Shown here one piece after another: positions 45,514-53,237 of a stretch of DNA of 64,000 nucleotides (within the stretch, counting starts at the first letter, position 1; every line of letters starts with the position of its first letter). A model generated the notes under the pieces. The model searched no databases and was not told where the DNA came from. It worked only from the letters and a program-made list of their open reading frames with translations. This DNA comes from Tateyamaria omphalii (lineage in GTDB: Bacteria > Pseudomonadota > Alphaproteobacteria > Rhodobacterales > Rhodobacteraceae), in contig NZ_JAHVHT010000002.1 in the NCBI RefSeq assembly GCF_019802125.1, positions 62,001 to 126,000 on the forward strand, read 5' to 3'. A program made the translations under genes and the position numbers.

Positions 45514-46085
45514 CAGTAGACCGGTGGCGCGATGGCCCAGATCGCGACCGCAGGCGCGTCATAGGGGTTTTTCCAGCGGAACGGCTCGCCCCGTATGCGG
45601 AAACTGTCACCGGGCGCGATGGCAAAGGTCTGCCCTGCAATCTCAAGTTCCAAACGACCCGAAATCAGATAGCCAACCTCCTGCGTGGGGCGTGTGACCG
45701 CCTCAGTGATCTCGCTATGCGGCTCGAAGGTGGAATGCACCATCTCGAAATCGTCGGTAAGGTCGGGGGACAGGAGCTCTTCGACCAGACCGGCCGTACG
45801 CGATCCGATGGGGCGGCGGGCGCCGCTGCGCACGACATACCCTTCTTCGCGCGCGGGAGCCGCACCACGGCGGAACAAAGTCGAGACAGCGATGTCCAGC
45901 TTGACCGCGATGTGCCGCAGATCGGTGATCGAAGGTTCGGACAAATCACGCTCAACCTGACTGACCCACCCGACCGACCGGCCCAGAGCGTCTGCCATAT
46001 CCTGCAACGTCAACCCTCGTGCCTTGCGCAGTGCCCGCAGATCGGCGCCTAGGCTGTGGGCAATATTCGGATCAGATTGCAGCAT
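45513..46085 (-). CDS. XRE-family regulator with C-terminal cupin domain
   Basis: A 190-residue regulator. The helix-turn-helix is about 10-65 (LGADLRALRKARGLTLQDMA; SVGWVSQVERDLSEPSITD). The C-terminal cupin is about 105-185 (TRPTQEVGYLISGRLELEIA; APGDSFRIRGEPFRWKNP) and should bind a small effector. This architecture is common in regulators of amino-acid and amine catabolism. It is the first gene of the six-gene operon. A perfect inverted repeat sits directly before its start, so autoregulation is likely. Confidence 0.93.
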   Translation of the reverse strand: MLQSDPNIAHSLGADLRALRKARGLTLQDMADALGRSVGWVSQVERDLSEPSITDLRHIAVKLDIAVSTLFRRGAAPAREEGYVVRSGARRPIGSRTAGLVEELLSPDLTDDFEMVHSTFEPHSEITEAVTRPTQEVGYLISGRLELEIAGQTFAIAPGDSFRIRGEPFRWKNPYDAPAVAIWAIAPPVY

Positions 46086-46088
46086 GCG

Positions 46089-46115
46089 CGTGAAATTCCC
46101 TTTCCGAATTTCACG
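46089..46115. promoter_or_regulatory. Perfect inverted repeat before the XRE-cupin start (candidate operator)
   Basis: Arms CGTGAAATTC (46089-46098) and GAATTTCACG (46106-46115), 10 bp each, with a 7-nt spacer CCTTTCC. It ends 3 nt before the regulator's ATG on the minus strand. It would be a natural autoregulatory site for the whole operon, or could act as an mRNA hairpin covering the ribosome-binding site. Confidence 0.65.
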
Positions 46116-46150
46116 TAAGGGAAAGCAAAATGAAAAATCAAGCTAGTTTT

Positions 46151-46603
46151 TCACGGACGCGCAAAAACATCCCCGAGAATCGCCGACAGCGCATCCGCAT
46201 CGCCCTGAGAAAAGGCATCCGGCTGGTCGCTGTCGATGTCGAAGACGGCAATCAAATCTCCAGCAGCATTTCGGACCGGCAGCACCAGTTCGGAGCGTGT
46301 GGAACTGGCACATGCGATGTGACCGGGAAAGACATCGACATCCGCCACGAGCTGCACCTCACCCGTGCGCGCGGCAGCACCGCAGACGCCGCGCGAGAAC
46401 GGGATCTGCAGGCACCCATGGCCGCCCTGATATGGGCCGATCTTCAGCAGCTCAGGCCCGGTCACGCGATAGAATCCGGTCCAGTCAAACCGGTCATCGC
46501 TATGATGCACCTCGCAAGTGACAGTCGCCATCAGGGAGACGGGGTCATCTTCGCCTTCGGTCAGGCTTTGAATCGTTTTTGCAAGAGTCGTGTAGTCTGG
46601 CAC
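46151..46603 (-). CDS. Free methionine-(R)-sulfoxide reductase (GAF domain)
   Basis: A 150-residue GAF-fold enzyme that reduces free methionine-R-sulfoxide. FDWTGFYRV, KIGPYQGGHGCLQIPFSRGV and DVFPGHIACASSTRSELVLP are the family signature. Cys64, Cys74 and Cys98 have the same spacing (10 and 24 residues) as Cys84, Cys94 and Cys118 of the E. coli enzyme. It lies upstream of the methyl-transfer operon on the same strand, but with a 65-bp gap that contains the operator, so it is probably transcribed separately. Confidence 0.93.
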   Translation of the reverse strand: MPDYTTLAKTIQSLTEGEDDPVSLMATVTCEVHHSDDRFDWTGFYRVTGPELLKIGPYQGGHGCLQIPFSRGVCGAAARTGEVQLVADVDVFPGHIACASSTRSELVLPVRNAAGDLIAVFDIDSDQPDAFSQGDADALSAILGDVFARP

Positions 46604-46630
46604 TGGCGGTTCCTGTTTTGGATGGATGGA

Positions 46631-46679
46631 CTGGGGTGCTGCCCCAGACCCCGTCGTACTTTTAGTCAGAAGAAACCTT
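46631..46679 (-). repeat. Dispersed TTCTTCT/AAAATAC repeat, copy D (minus orientation)
   Basis: Read on the minus strand it begins at the thiolase stop: TTTCTTCTGACTAAAAGTAC, then GACGGGG and a hairpin with arms CTGGGG and CCCCAG (46631-46647). The core differs slightly from the others (AAAAGTAC in place of AAAATAC). Confidence 0.6.
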
Positions 46680-47850
46680 AGGCGCGTTCGATGGCAATGG
46701 CCGTTCCCTCGCCCCCACCAATACAGATGGCCGCGATCCCACGCTTGAGGTTCCGCTTTTCCAGCGCATTGAGCAGCGTCACAACAATGCGCGCACCCGA
46801 AGCGCCTATCGGATGACCCAGCGCGCAGGCACCCCCATTGACGTTCACCACATCGTGGCTCAACCCCATTTCCCGCATGAAGGCGAGGGGAACAACGGCA
46901 AAGGCTTCGTTGACTTCCCAGATGTCGACATCGTCCTTGCTCCAGCCGATGCGGTCGAGCAGCTTTTGCGCTGCCGGAACTGGAGCCGTCGTGAACAGAC
47001 CCGGTGCCTGAGCGTGGCTGGCATGGCCTAGAATGCGCGCCCGCACGGTCAGGCCCTGAGCCTCGGCTGCCTCTTCCGAGGCAAGAACCAAGGCTGCTGC
47101 GCCGTCCGAGATCGAAGATGAGTTGGCCGCCGTCACCGTACCCCCGTCGCGAAAGGCGGGTTTCAGATGCGGAATCTTGTCGGGACGCGCGGTACCCGGC
47201 TGTTCATCCGCGCTGATCGTGACGCTGCCCTTGCGCGTCTTGACCTCAACGGCTGTCACTTCGCCGTCAAAGGCGCCCGAGTCGATCGCCGATTGCGCCC
47301 GGCTCAGCGAGGTCAGTGCGAATTCGTCCTGCACGTCGCGCGTGAACTGATAGGTCTCGGCGCAATCCTCGGCAAATGTGCCCATCAGGCGACCCTTGTC
47401 ATATGCGTCCTCCAACCCGTCCAGAAACATGTGGTCGATGACCTGACCATGACCGAGGCGCGCGCCGCCCCGCATCTTCGGGAGCATGTAGGGCGCATTT
47501 GTCATGCTCTCCATCCCGCCGGCGATCATGGTGTCGGCATGACCAAGTGCGATCCGGTCAAAGGCCATCATGGCCGCCTTCATCCCCGATCCGCACATCT
47601 TGTTGAGCGTGGTGGCAGGCACATCTTCGTCCAGACCGGCAGCAAAGCCCGCCTGCCGTGCGGGTGCCTGGCCCTGGCCGGCAGGCAGCACGCAGCCCAT
47701 CAGCACCTCGTCCACCGTCAATGCTCCCGCGCCGTCCAGCGCTGCTTTGATCGCAATCCCGCCCAGCGCGGATGCGGACATATCGGACAGCGCTCCCTGA
47801 AACCCACCCATGGGGGTACGGGCGGCTCCGGCAATCACGACTGGTTTCAT
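46678..47850 (-). CDS. Acetyl-CoA C-acetyltransferase (thiolase)
   Basis: A 390-residue thiolase. The acyl-accepting Cys86 is in TLNKMCGSGMKA. The histidine is in CALGHPIGASG (about 346), and the second cysteine is in AICIGGGEGTA (about 377). It condenses two acetyl-CoA to acetoacetyl-CoA, or runs in reverse, in PHB or fatty-acid metabolism; which one is not decidable from the neighbours. The start at 47850 (MKPVVIAGAARTPMGG) is set by homology; the open frame extends far upstream over the divergent STAS gene as a shadow. Confidence 0.96.
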   Translation of the reverse strand: MKPVVIAGAARTPMGGFQGALSDMSASALGGIAIKAALDGAGALTVDEVLMGCVLPAGQGQAPARQAGFAAGLDEDVPATTLNKMCGSGMKAAMMAFDRIALGHADTMIAGGMESMTNAPYMLPKMRGGARLGHGQVIDHMFLDGLEDAYDKGRLMGTFAEDCAETYQFTRDVQDEFALTSLSRAQSAIDSGAFDGEVTAVEVKTRKGSVTISADEQPGTARPDKIPHLKPAFRDGGTVTAANSSSISDGAAALVLASEEAAEAQGLTVRARILGHASHAQAPGLFTTAPVPAAQKLLDRIGWSKDDVDIWEVNEAFAVVPLAFMREMGLSHDVVNVNGGACALGHPIGASGARIVVTLLNALEKRNLKRGIAAICIGGGEGTAIAIERA

Positions 47851-47938
47851 GGCTCTCTCCCCTCGGACAATGGCAACAGAATAGTAAGGATTGGCTCCTA
47901 GACAGACAATGTAACCAGAGAATTGCAAGAGGGCGCGC

Positions 47939-48277
47939 ATGGATCTTCGCAGCCGATCAGAAGACAGTCTGCAGGTGGTGTCGGTACATGACAGCCGCAT
48001 CGACGCAGCCGTCGCCATTGAATTCAAGGAAGCGATGCGCAGCGCGACCGATAGCGGCAACGATACCGTCGTGCTGGACCTGAGCGAGGTGCAGTTCATC
48101 GACTCAAGTGGACTGGGTGCCATCGTCGCGGCAATGAAGCAGATGGGACAATCCCGCAAGCTGGCCCTGGCTGGCCTGACGCCAACCGTGGAAAAGGTTT
48201 TCCGCCTGACCCGTATGGACAGTGTGTTCCCCGTCTTTCCCACACTCGACGGCGCACTTACCGAGTTGAAAACCTGA
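47939..48277 (+). CDS. STAS-domain anti-sigma factor antagonist
   Basis: A 112-residue single STAS domain. The phosphorylation loop VQFIDSSGLGAIVAAM places the conserved serine at 56/57, as in SpoIIAA and RsbV. It is encoded 2 nt to about 29 nt before an HATPase gene, depending on the start of that gene, and so forms the usual antagonist/anti-sigma pair. The unphosphorylated form would bind and neutralise the kinase. No PP2C phosphatase gene is adjacent. Confidence 0.92.
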   Translation: MDLRSRSEDSLQVVSVHDSRIDAAVAIEFKEAMRSATDSGNDTVVLDLSEVQFIDSSGLGAIVAAMKQMGQSRKLALAGLTPTVEKVFRLTRMDSVFPVFPTLDGALTELKT

Positions 48278-48306
48278 TTGTGTCGCCCCAGATGAAGGCG
48301 CTTTCG

Positions 48307-48756
48307 ATGACCCGCACCACATTCCTGCCAGCCTTTCACATCTCGGTCGTCAGTGGCCGCTTGGCCGTCCGGCACGCGCTCGCGCAACTCCTGGATGGCT
48401 TGAAACCTCTGGCCCTGGACGTGGAAGAGGCGGGTACGGTCGAGCTGGTCATGGCAGAGGCACTGAACAACATTGTTGAACATGCCTACCCTGAAACAGA
48501 TGCCAGCGGTCCGATCGACATCACCTGCGCGCACGAAGATGACGGTTTGCACCTGACAGTGACCGATTCGGGCCGTGCGATGCCAGATGGACAAACACCT
48601 GTTGGCACGGCAGCAGAAATTGATGTCGATTTCTGTGATATGCCAGAGGGAGGGTTTGGCTGGTTCCTGATCAAGGATTTGGCCAAGGACGTGACCTACC
48701 AACGGCAGGACAACCAGAACCGTTTGCGCCTGCGTCTCGCAGTAGCGCTCGCATAG
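48307..48756 (+). CDS. RsbW/SpoIIAB-like serine kinase (anti-sigma factor type)
   Basis: About 149 residues with an HATPase_c_2 domain. The N box ELVMAEALNNIVEHAY gives the ATP/Mg ligand Asn, G1 is in LTVTDSGRAMP, and GGFGWFLIKDLAKDV is the G2/ATP-lid region. The fold is that of an anti-sigma serine kinase that phosphorylates a STAS protein. ATG at 48307 has an AAGG sequence 8 nt before it; GTG at 48280 and ATG at 48292 are also in frame. It pairs with the STAS gene directly upstream. Confidence 0.88.
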   Translation: MTRTTFLPAFHISVVSGRLAVRHALAQLLDGLKPLALDVEEAGTVELVMAEALNNIVEHAYPETDASGPIDITCAHEDDGLHLTVTDSGRAMPDGQTPVGTAAEIDVDFCDMPEGGFGWFLIKDLAKDVTYQRQDNQNRLRLRLAVALA

Positions 48757-48863
48757 CGAGAAAATCTGGCTTGTCGGGCACCGTTTTCGCAAAAGCGACG
48801 CTGATCCACCACATTCCTGCCCGAATCCGACGGCATAACGACACCCGTAGCTGCATTAGCTTC

Positions 48864-48910
48864 CCTCGGTGTCGTGCGTAATTGCCCCCACCCAGTGCGC
48901 GACACCGAGG
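48864..48910. repeat. 11-bp inverted repeat upstream of the gamma-glutamyltransferase gene
   Basis: Arms CCTCGGTGTCG (48864-48874) and CGACACCGAGG (48900-48910) are perfect, with a 25-nt spacer. The element sits in the 233-bp gap between the anti-sigma kinase gene and the gamma-glutamyltransferase gene. It has no T-run, so an operator is as likely as a terminator. Confidence 0.5.
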
Positions 48911-48989
48911 AACTTCTTCTCAAATTCGAGTAGACACTGCCTCGCCGCACTTTACTTTTCGCCGGGCACAACGATCTCGGGGACATATC

Positions 48990-50564
48990 ATGCGCGATTT
49001 TCACTTGCCTGGCCGCTCACCGGTACTCGCGACATCCGGCATGTGTGCTACGTCGCACCCCCTGGCAACCCAGGTCGCAGTCGACATCATGAAAGCAGGC
49101 GGCAACGCCATGGATGCCGCTATCGCCGGGGCGGTCCTACTGGGTATTTGTGAGCCGCAAATGACCGGCATCGGCGGAGATTGCTTTGTGCTCTGGTCAA
49201 CACCCGATGGTGAAATCCACGGCCTCAACGGATCGGGCCGCGCACCGGCAGCCCTTGATGCAGCAGACTTACGCGCCGCGGGCGAAACAACCGTCCCCAC
49301 CTACAGCGCGCATGCGGTAACGATCCCCGGCGCCATCGACGCTTTTTGCACACTGTCAGACCGCGTCGGAACTCTCGGCATTGAGCGCCTGCTTGCACCC
49401 GCCATCCACTATGCGGACGCGGGCGTGCCAGTTGCGCCACGCGTTGCCTTTGACTGGGCGAACGATCAAGGCGGCCTGCAAGGGGCCGCGCGCGATGCAT
49501 TTTTGCTGAATGACGCCGCCCCAACCACCGGGCAAATTTTTGCAGCCCCCGGCCAGGCACAGGTTTTGCGCCGCATCGCCAAAGAGGGGCGCGATGGCTT
49601 CTATACCGGCGAAGTGGCCGAGGATATGCTGGCCGCCCTGACCGCAGCCGGGGGCAAACATACCGCAGACGATTTTGCCGCCACAGCGTGCACAGACACC
49701 TCACCAATCCGCAGCAGTTACAACGACATAGACCTGGTTGAGCATCCACCGAATGGGCATGGCGCCACCGCCAACCTGATGCTGAACATCCTCAAGCATT
49801 TCGACATCGCGAACATGGATCCTTGGGGCACGCAACGGACGCATATCGAAGCCGAAGCTGCCAAGCTCGCCTATGACGCACGCAACCGCTTCCTGGCGGA
49901 CGCGGACTACACCACGCGGCTTGACCACATGATGGCGCCCGAAACCGCCGCCCAACTCGCCGCCCTGATCGATCCCCAAAAGGCGATGCCAAGCGCCACG
50001 ACGCTCAGCGAGCAGGTGCACAAGGACACGATTTACATCACGGTGGTGGACCGCGATGGGATGGCTGTGTCGCTCATCTACTCCATCTTCCACGGCTTTG
50101 GTTCGGGCATTGCGACCGACAAGTTCGGCATCCTGTTTCAGAACCGCGGCGCGGGGTTCACGCTGGAAGAGGGGCACCCCAACGAACTCAAGGGCGGCAA
50201 GCGGCCGATGCACACGATCATCCCTGGTATGCTGGCAAAGAATGGCAAACCGGTCATGCCCTTCGGGGTTATGGGTGGCGCTTACCAGCCCAATGGGCAT
50301 GCGCGCTTCGTCTCCAACCTCACCGATTTCGGGCTCGATCCGCAAAGCGCCATCGACGCACCGCGCGCTTTCTCGGATGCGGGCGACATGAAGGTCGAGC
50401 GGGGGTATTCAGATCAAGTGCGCGCCGAATTGTCCGACATGGGGCATGCCGTCAGTATCCCCGACACGGCCATCGGTGGCGCGCAAGCGATCCTGATCCG
50501 CGATGACGGCGTGCTGGAAGGCGCAAGTGACCCGCGCAAAGACGGCTGCGCTTTGGGATATTGA
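48990..50564 (+). CDS. Gamma-glutamyltransferase family protein
   Basis: A 524-residue Ntn-hydrolase. The large-subunit region carries ATQVAVDIMKAGGNAMDAAI and the MTGIGGDCFVL segment. The predicted self-cleavage site precedes Thr347 (KDTIYITVVDRDGMAVS), which aligns with the nucleophile Thr of the TTHxSVVD motif. The small-subunit region has the conserved NELKGGKRPMHTIIPGMLAK. It has no signal peptide, so it may be cytosolic, whereas classical GGT is periplasmic. Members of this branch are often annotated only by family. It converges on hspQ. Confidence 0.9.
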   Translation: MRDFHLPGRSPVLATSGMCATSHPLATQVAVDIMKAGGNAMDAAIAGAVLLGICEPQMTGIGGDCFVLWSTPDGEIHGLNGSGRAPAALDAADLRAAGETTVPTYSAHAVTIPGAIDAFCTLSDRVGTLGIERLLAPAIHYADAGVPVAPRVAFDWANDQGGLQGAARDAFLLNDAAPTTGQIFAAPGQAQVLRRIAKEGRDGFYTGEVAEDMLAALTAAGGKHTADDFAATACTDTSPIRSSYNDIDLVEHPPNGHGATANLMLNILKHFDIANMDPWGTQRTHIEAEAAKLAYDARNRFLADADYTTRLDHMMAPETAAQLAALIDPQKAMPSATTLSEQVHKDTIYITVVDRDGMAVSLIYSIFHGFGSGIATDKFGILFQNRGAGFTLEEGHPNELKGGKRPMHTIIPGMLAKNGKPVMPFGVMGGAYQPNGHARFVSNLTDFGLDPQSAIDAPRAFSDAGDMKVERGYSDQVRAELSDMGHAVSIPDTAIGGAQAILIRDDGVLEGASDPRKDGCALGY

Positions 50565-50576
50565 GCAGACTCGCAA

Positions 50577-50595
50577 GGCGGAGGTGTCCTCCGCC
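50577..50595. repeat. GGCGG-hairpin repeat, copy 3
   Basis: Arms GGCGGAGG and CCTCCGCC with a 3-nt TGT loop, preceded by GCAA. It lies between the convergent gamma-glutamyltransferase and hspQ genes and is a candidate bidirectional terminator. Confidence 0.7.
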
Positions 50596-50603
50596 CCCGC
50601 GTG

Positions 50604-50930
50604 TCAGTTCAACTGAAAATGCAGGGGATAGGCGCCGTCCTCGAACGGGCCAAACAAGTCGGGAATGTCCGGGTGATCTACTGGCTCACCGGAATAGTCG
50701 GCGACAAGGTTCTGCTCGGACACATAAGCCACGTAGTAGCTTTGGTCGTTTTCAGCGAGCAGATGGTAGAACGGCTGCGCCTTTTTCGGGCGGCTGTCCT
50801 CTGGGATGGCCTCGTACCACTCTTCGGTGTTCGCGAACTCGGGGTCGACATCAAAGATCACACCACGGAACGGGTGCTTCTTGTGGCGGACCACTTGGCC
50901 CAGATGATATTTAGCGCGAGTTCTCAGCAT
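50604..50930 (-). CDS. hspQ: HspQ heat-shock protein (YccV-like)
   Basis: A 108-residue protein of the hemimethylated-DNA-binding YccV family. RAKYHLGQVVRHKKHPFRGV, FDVDPEFANTEEWYEAIP, QPFYHLLAENDQSYYVAYVS and GPFEDGAYPLHFQ are characteristic. HspQ acts in proteolysis control; in Yersinia it is a Lon adaptor and specificity enhancer. The start at 50930 gives the usual length; an in-frame start 18 codons upstream lacks homology. It converges on the gamma-glutamyltransferase gene across the copy-3 repeat. Confidence 0.93.
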   Translation of the reverse strand: MLRTRAKYHLGQVVRHKKHPFRGVIFDVDPEFANTEEWYEAIPEDSRPKKAQPFYHLLAENDQSYYVAYVSEQNLVADYSGEPVDHPDIPDLFGPFEDGAYPLHFQLN

Positions 50931-51015
50931 AGCGTTGCGCCCCCTATCGCTCGTGACTACACGGTGCAAGGGATACTTGTCCAATAATTGAGCACAAATT
51001 CGCTGGAAACAGTTT

Positions 51016-51897
51016 GTGAACCTTGCCTTAACAGTCCTTCAAATCGTTGCCCCTGTGTTCCTGTTGGCCGGTATCGGCTTTGCGTGGGTAAAGGCGGGGC
51101 TGGAGTACCGCATCCAGTTCGTCACGCAACTGGCCATGACCCTTTCGCTGCCGTGCCTGATCTTCGTATCGCTGATGCAGACGGACATCGACCCAAGCTC
51201 GCTTGCCGCACTGTCCATGGCGTCAGTCGTAGCTTACGGAGCAGTCACCATAGCGATCCTGACCCTGGTGCGATTGATCCGCCTCGACACGCGCACCTAC
51301 GCGGCGCCGCTGATCTTCGGCAACACGGGCAACCTCGGCCTGCCTCTGGCGCTGTTTGCGTTTGGGGACATCGGGCTCAGCTATGCGATCATCGTTTTCG
51401 CGATCATGGCGCTGTGGTCCTATACGTTTGGCATCTGGCTGGTAGCAGGTGCGGGTTCCTTCGGCAAGGTTTTGCGCGAGCCGCTGGTCTGGGGGACGGT
51501 GCTGGGCGCGTTGTTTTTGTGGCAAGGCTGGGAAACACCCGCCTTCCTGACCAACGCGCTGGACCTCGTGGGACAGATGGCGATCCCCATGATGCTGATC
51601 ACTCTTGGCGTTGCGGTCGCGCGCCTGTCCGCAAAGGGGTTGATGCAGGCTGCGGTCCTATCGGCACTAAAACTTGGGCTTTGCACCGGTATTGCGTGGA
51701 GTGTCGGCCAGTATTTCACACTCGATCCGACGGCCTTTGGGGTACTGGTTCTGCAGGTCGCGACGCCCGTTGCTGTCACTTCGTACCTGCTCGCTGAAAA
51801 ATACGGCGCCCAGTCGGAACGGGTTGCGGGCCTCGTTGTCGCCTCAACACTCATGTCGGTGGCCGCCTTGCCCCTGATCCTCGCCCTTGTGCTGTGA
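51016..51897 (+). CDS. AEC-family (auxin efflux carrier-like) transporter
   Basis: A 293-residue membrane protein with about ten helices in two repeats (LTVLQIVAPVFLLAGIGFAW; LPCLIFVSLMQTDIDPSS; FGNTGNLGLPLALFAFG; QMAIPMMLITLGVAVARLS; LQVATPVAVTSYLLAEKYGA). The paired Asn/Pro and Thr/Pro breaks in helices match the family. These carriers export organic anions; the substrate is unknown. The start is GTG at 51016 with GGAAAC upstream. It is divergent from hspQ with 85 bp between starts. Confidence 0.92.
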   Translation: MNLALTVLQIVAPVFLLAGIGFAWVKAGLEYRIQFVTQLAMTLSLPCLIFVSLMQTDIDPSSLAALSMASVVAYGAVTIAILTLVRLIRLDTRTYAAPLIFGNTGNLGLPLALFAFGDIGLSYAIIVFAIMALWSYTFGIWLVAGAGSFGKVLREPLVWGTVLGALFLWQGWETPAFLTNALDLVGQMAIPMMLITLGVAVARLSAKGLMQAAVLSALKLGLCTGIAWSVGQYFTLDPTAFGVLVLQVATPVAVTSYLLAEKYGAQSERVAGLVVASTLMSVAALPLILALVL

Positions 51898-51967
51898 CAA
51901 AACGTGATTTCCACAAACGCGAAATTCCGCTAAACTGTCAAAAAACATAAAAAAGCGAGTGAGGCAG

Positions 51968-52543
51968 ATGAGCAGACTCTTTCGCGCTTTGGCATTGGTT
52001 CTTTTGGCTGCCAGTTGTGGCGGCGGGTCAGGTACGGCCCCCGACCGGCTGGACAACGCCTGTTCCATTGTCAGCGAGCGCCCGGAATACCTTCGCGCCT
52101 TTCGGGCGGTTGAGCGCAAGTATGGCGTGCCGGTGCATGTCCAGATGGCGACGATCTACCAGGAAAGCAAATTCATATCCGATGCACGCCCCCCTTACCG
52201 CTATGCGGCGGGTGTGATCCCAACAGGCCGCATTTCCAGCGCGTTCGGCTACAGTCAGGCTTTGGATGGCACGTGGGATGAATATCTCGACCAGACCGGC
52301 AAGCGCCGCGCGCGCAGGGACAGCATCCGCGACGCCACAGATTTCATGGGCTGGTACATGGCGGAAACGAACCGGCGGCTTGGCATATCCCTCAGTGACA
52401 CGCGCAACCAATACCTTGCCTATCACGAGGGCCGCACGGGTTACACACGCGGCTCCTACCGCAACAAGGCTTGGCTGATGCGCGTCGCGGGTGAGGTGGA
52501 CGAGCGTTCAGCCATGTACGCGGCCCAGTTGCGGTCCTGCTGA
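51968..52543 (+). CDS. Lytic-transglycosylase-like lipoprotein
   Basis: A 191-residue lipoprotein. The signal MSRLFRALALVLLAASC makes Cys17 the lipid attachment point. The mature part is an SLT-like fold: YGVPVHVQMATIYQESKFIS places the predicted catalytic Glu66 in the usual ES motif. GYSQALDGTWDEYLDQTG and YLAYHEGRTGYTRGSYRNKAW follow. It should cleave peptidoglycan or bind it. The ATG at 51968 with a GAGG sequence 4 nt before it is preferred over GTG at 51959. Confidence 0.88.
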   Translation: MSRLFRALALVLLAASCGGGSGTAPDRLDNACSIVSERPEYLRAFRAVERKYGVPVHVQMATIYQESKFISDARPPYRYAAGVIPTGRISSAFGYSQALDGTWDEYLDQTGKRRARRDSIRDATDFMGWYMAETNRRLGISLSDTRNQYLAYHEGRTGYTRGSYRNKAWLMRVAGEVDERSAMYAAQLRSC

Positions 52544-53137
52544 TCAGTCGGTCGTCCGTCGCGGCGCATCGAACAGGCGGTTGGAGATACTACCGCCTGT
52601 TTTAACCTCCGCCAGAATTACAGTTGTTTGACCACCACCGCTGTCATTTACCACCCACTGGCGCAACTGCACGGGACTACCTGTGAATTTCATCTGGATA
52701 TTGCCATATTCCGGATGCTCTGGATCCTGGGCGGTCACAATCGTCGCCGTGCCGTCAAAGTCGTGCCCAACAACCATGTTGGCCTGAGATAAATTCACAT
52801 TCCGCGCCAGGATCAGCGACAGCGGGGTGCGCCGCAGGGGATATGTCTCTGGGGGTTGGTTGGATTTGGAATCGACAATGTAGACTGCATTGGCCGACGC
52901 AATAACGAGACCTTCGTTCGGGGCATCATACTCAAATCGCATTTTGCCCGGGCGTTTAATGTAGATCTTGCCGGTATCCGCGGTTCCATCATCGTTGATT
53001 TGCGTGAAAGTGCCCTCAACGGTCCGAAGATCATTCAGATAGCTCGAAATTGTGTTCAGCGGCAGCTTGTCCGCCAATGCGGCCTGTGCCGTCACAACTG
53101 CTACGGCCACAGCCGCCATCCGGGTCCAAAGGGTCAT
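52544..53137 (-). CDS. lolA: Outer-membrane lipoprotein carrier protein LolA
   Basis: A 197-residue periplasmic chaperone. The signal peptide is MTLWTRMAAVAVAVVTAQAALA. The LolA-type half-barrel is visible in LRTVEGTFTQINDDGTADTG, KRPGKMRFEYDAPNEGLVI and YIVDSKSNQPPETYPLRRTP. LolA carries lipoproteins from the LolCDE exporter to the outer membrane. The ATG at 53137 has an AAGGTGAG ribosome-binding sequence; GTG at 53146 is less likely. It lies 100 bp after ftsK on the same strand. Confidence 0.92.
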   Translation of the reverse strand: MTLWTRMAAVAVAVVTAQAALADKLPLNTISSYLNDLRTVEGTFTQINDDGTADTGKIYIKRPGKMRFEYDAPNEGLVIASANAVYIVDSKSNQPPETYPLRRTPLSLILARNVNLSQANMVVGHDFDGTATIVTAQDPEHPEYGNIQMKFTGSPVQLRQWVVNDSGGGQTTVILAEVKTGGSISNRLFDAPRRTTD

Positions 53138-53237
53138 ACCGCTCACCTTCCATGGTCTGGTCTTGGCAACAGTATATAAGCCGCGACCGCGTGTTATGCG
53201 ATATCAACCATCCGCGACGGCGGGCAGTTCCCGCCGA

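Noticed and set aside
47851-48792. Long upstream extension of the thiolase frame
   Set aside because: It is antisense to the STAS and kinase genes, and thiolase homology starts exactly at the ATG at 47850.
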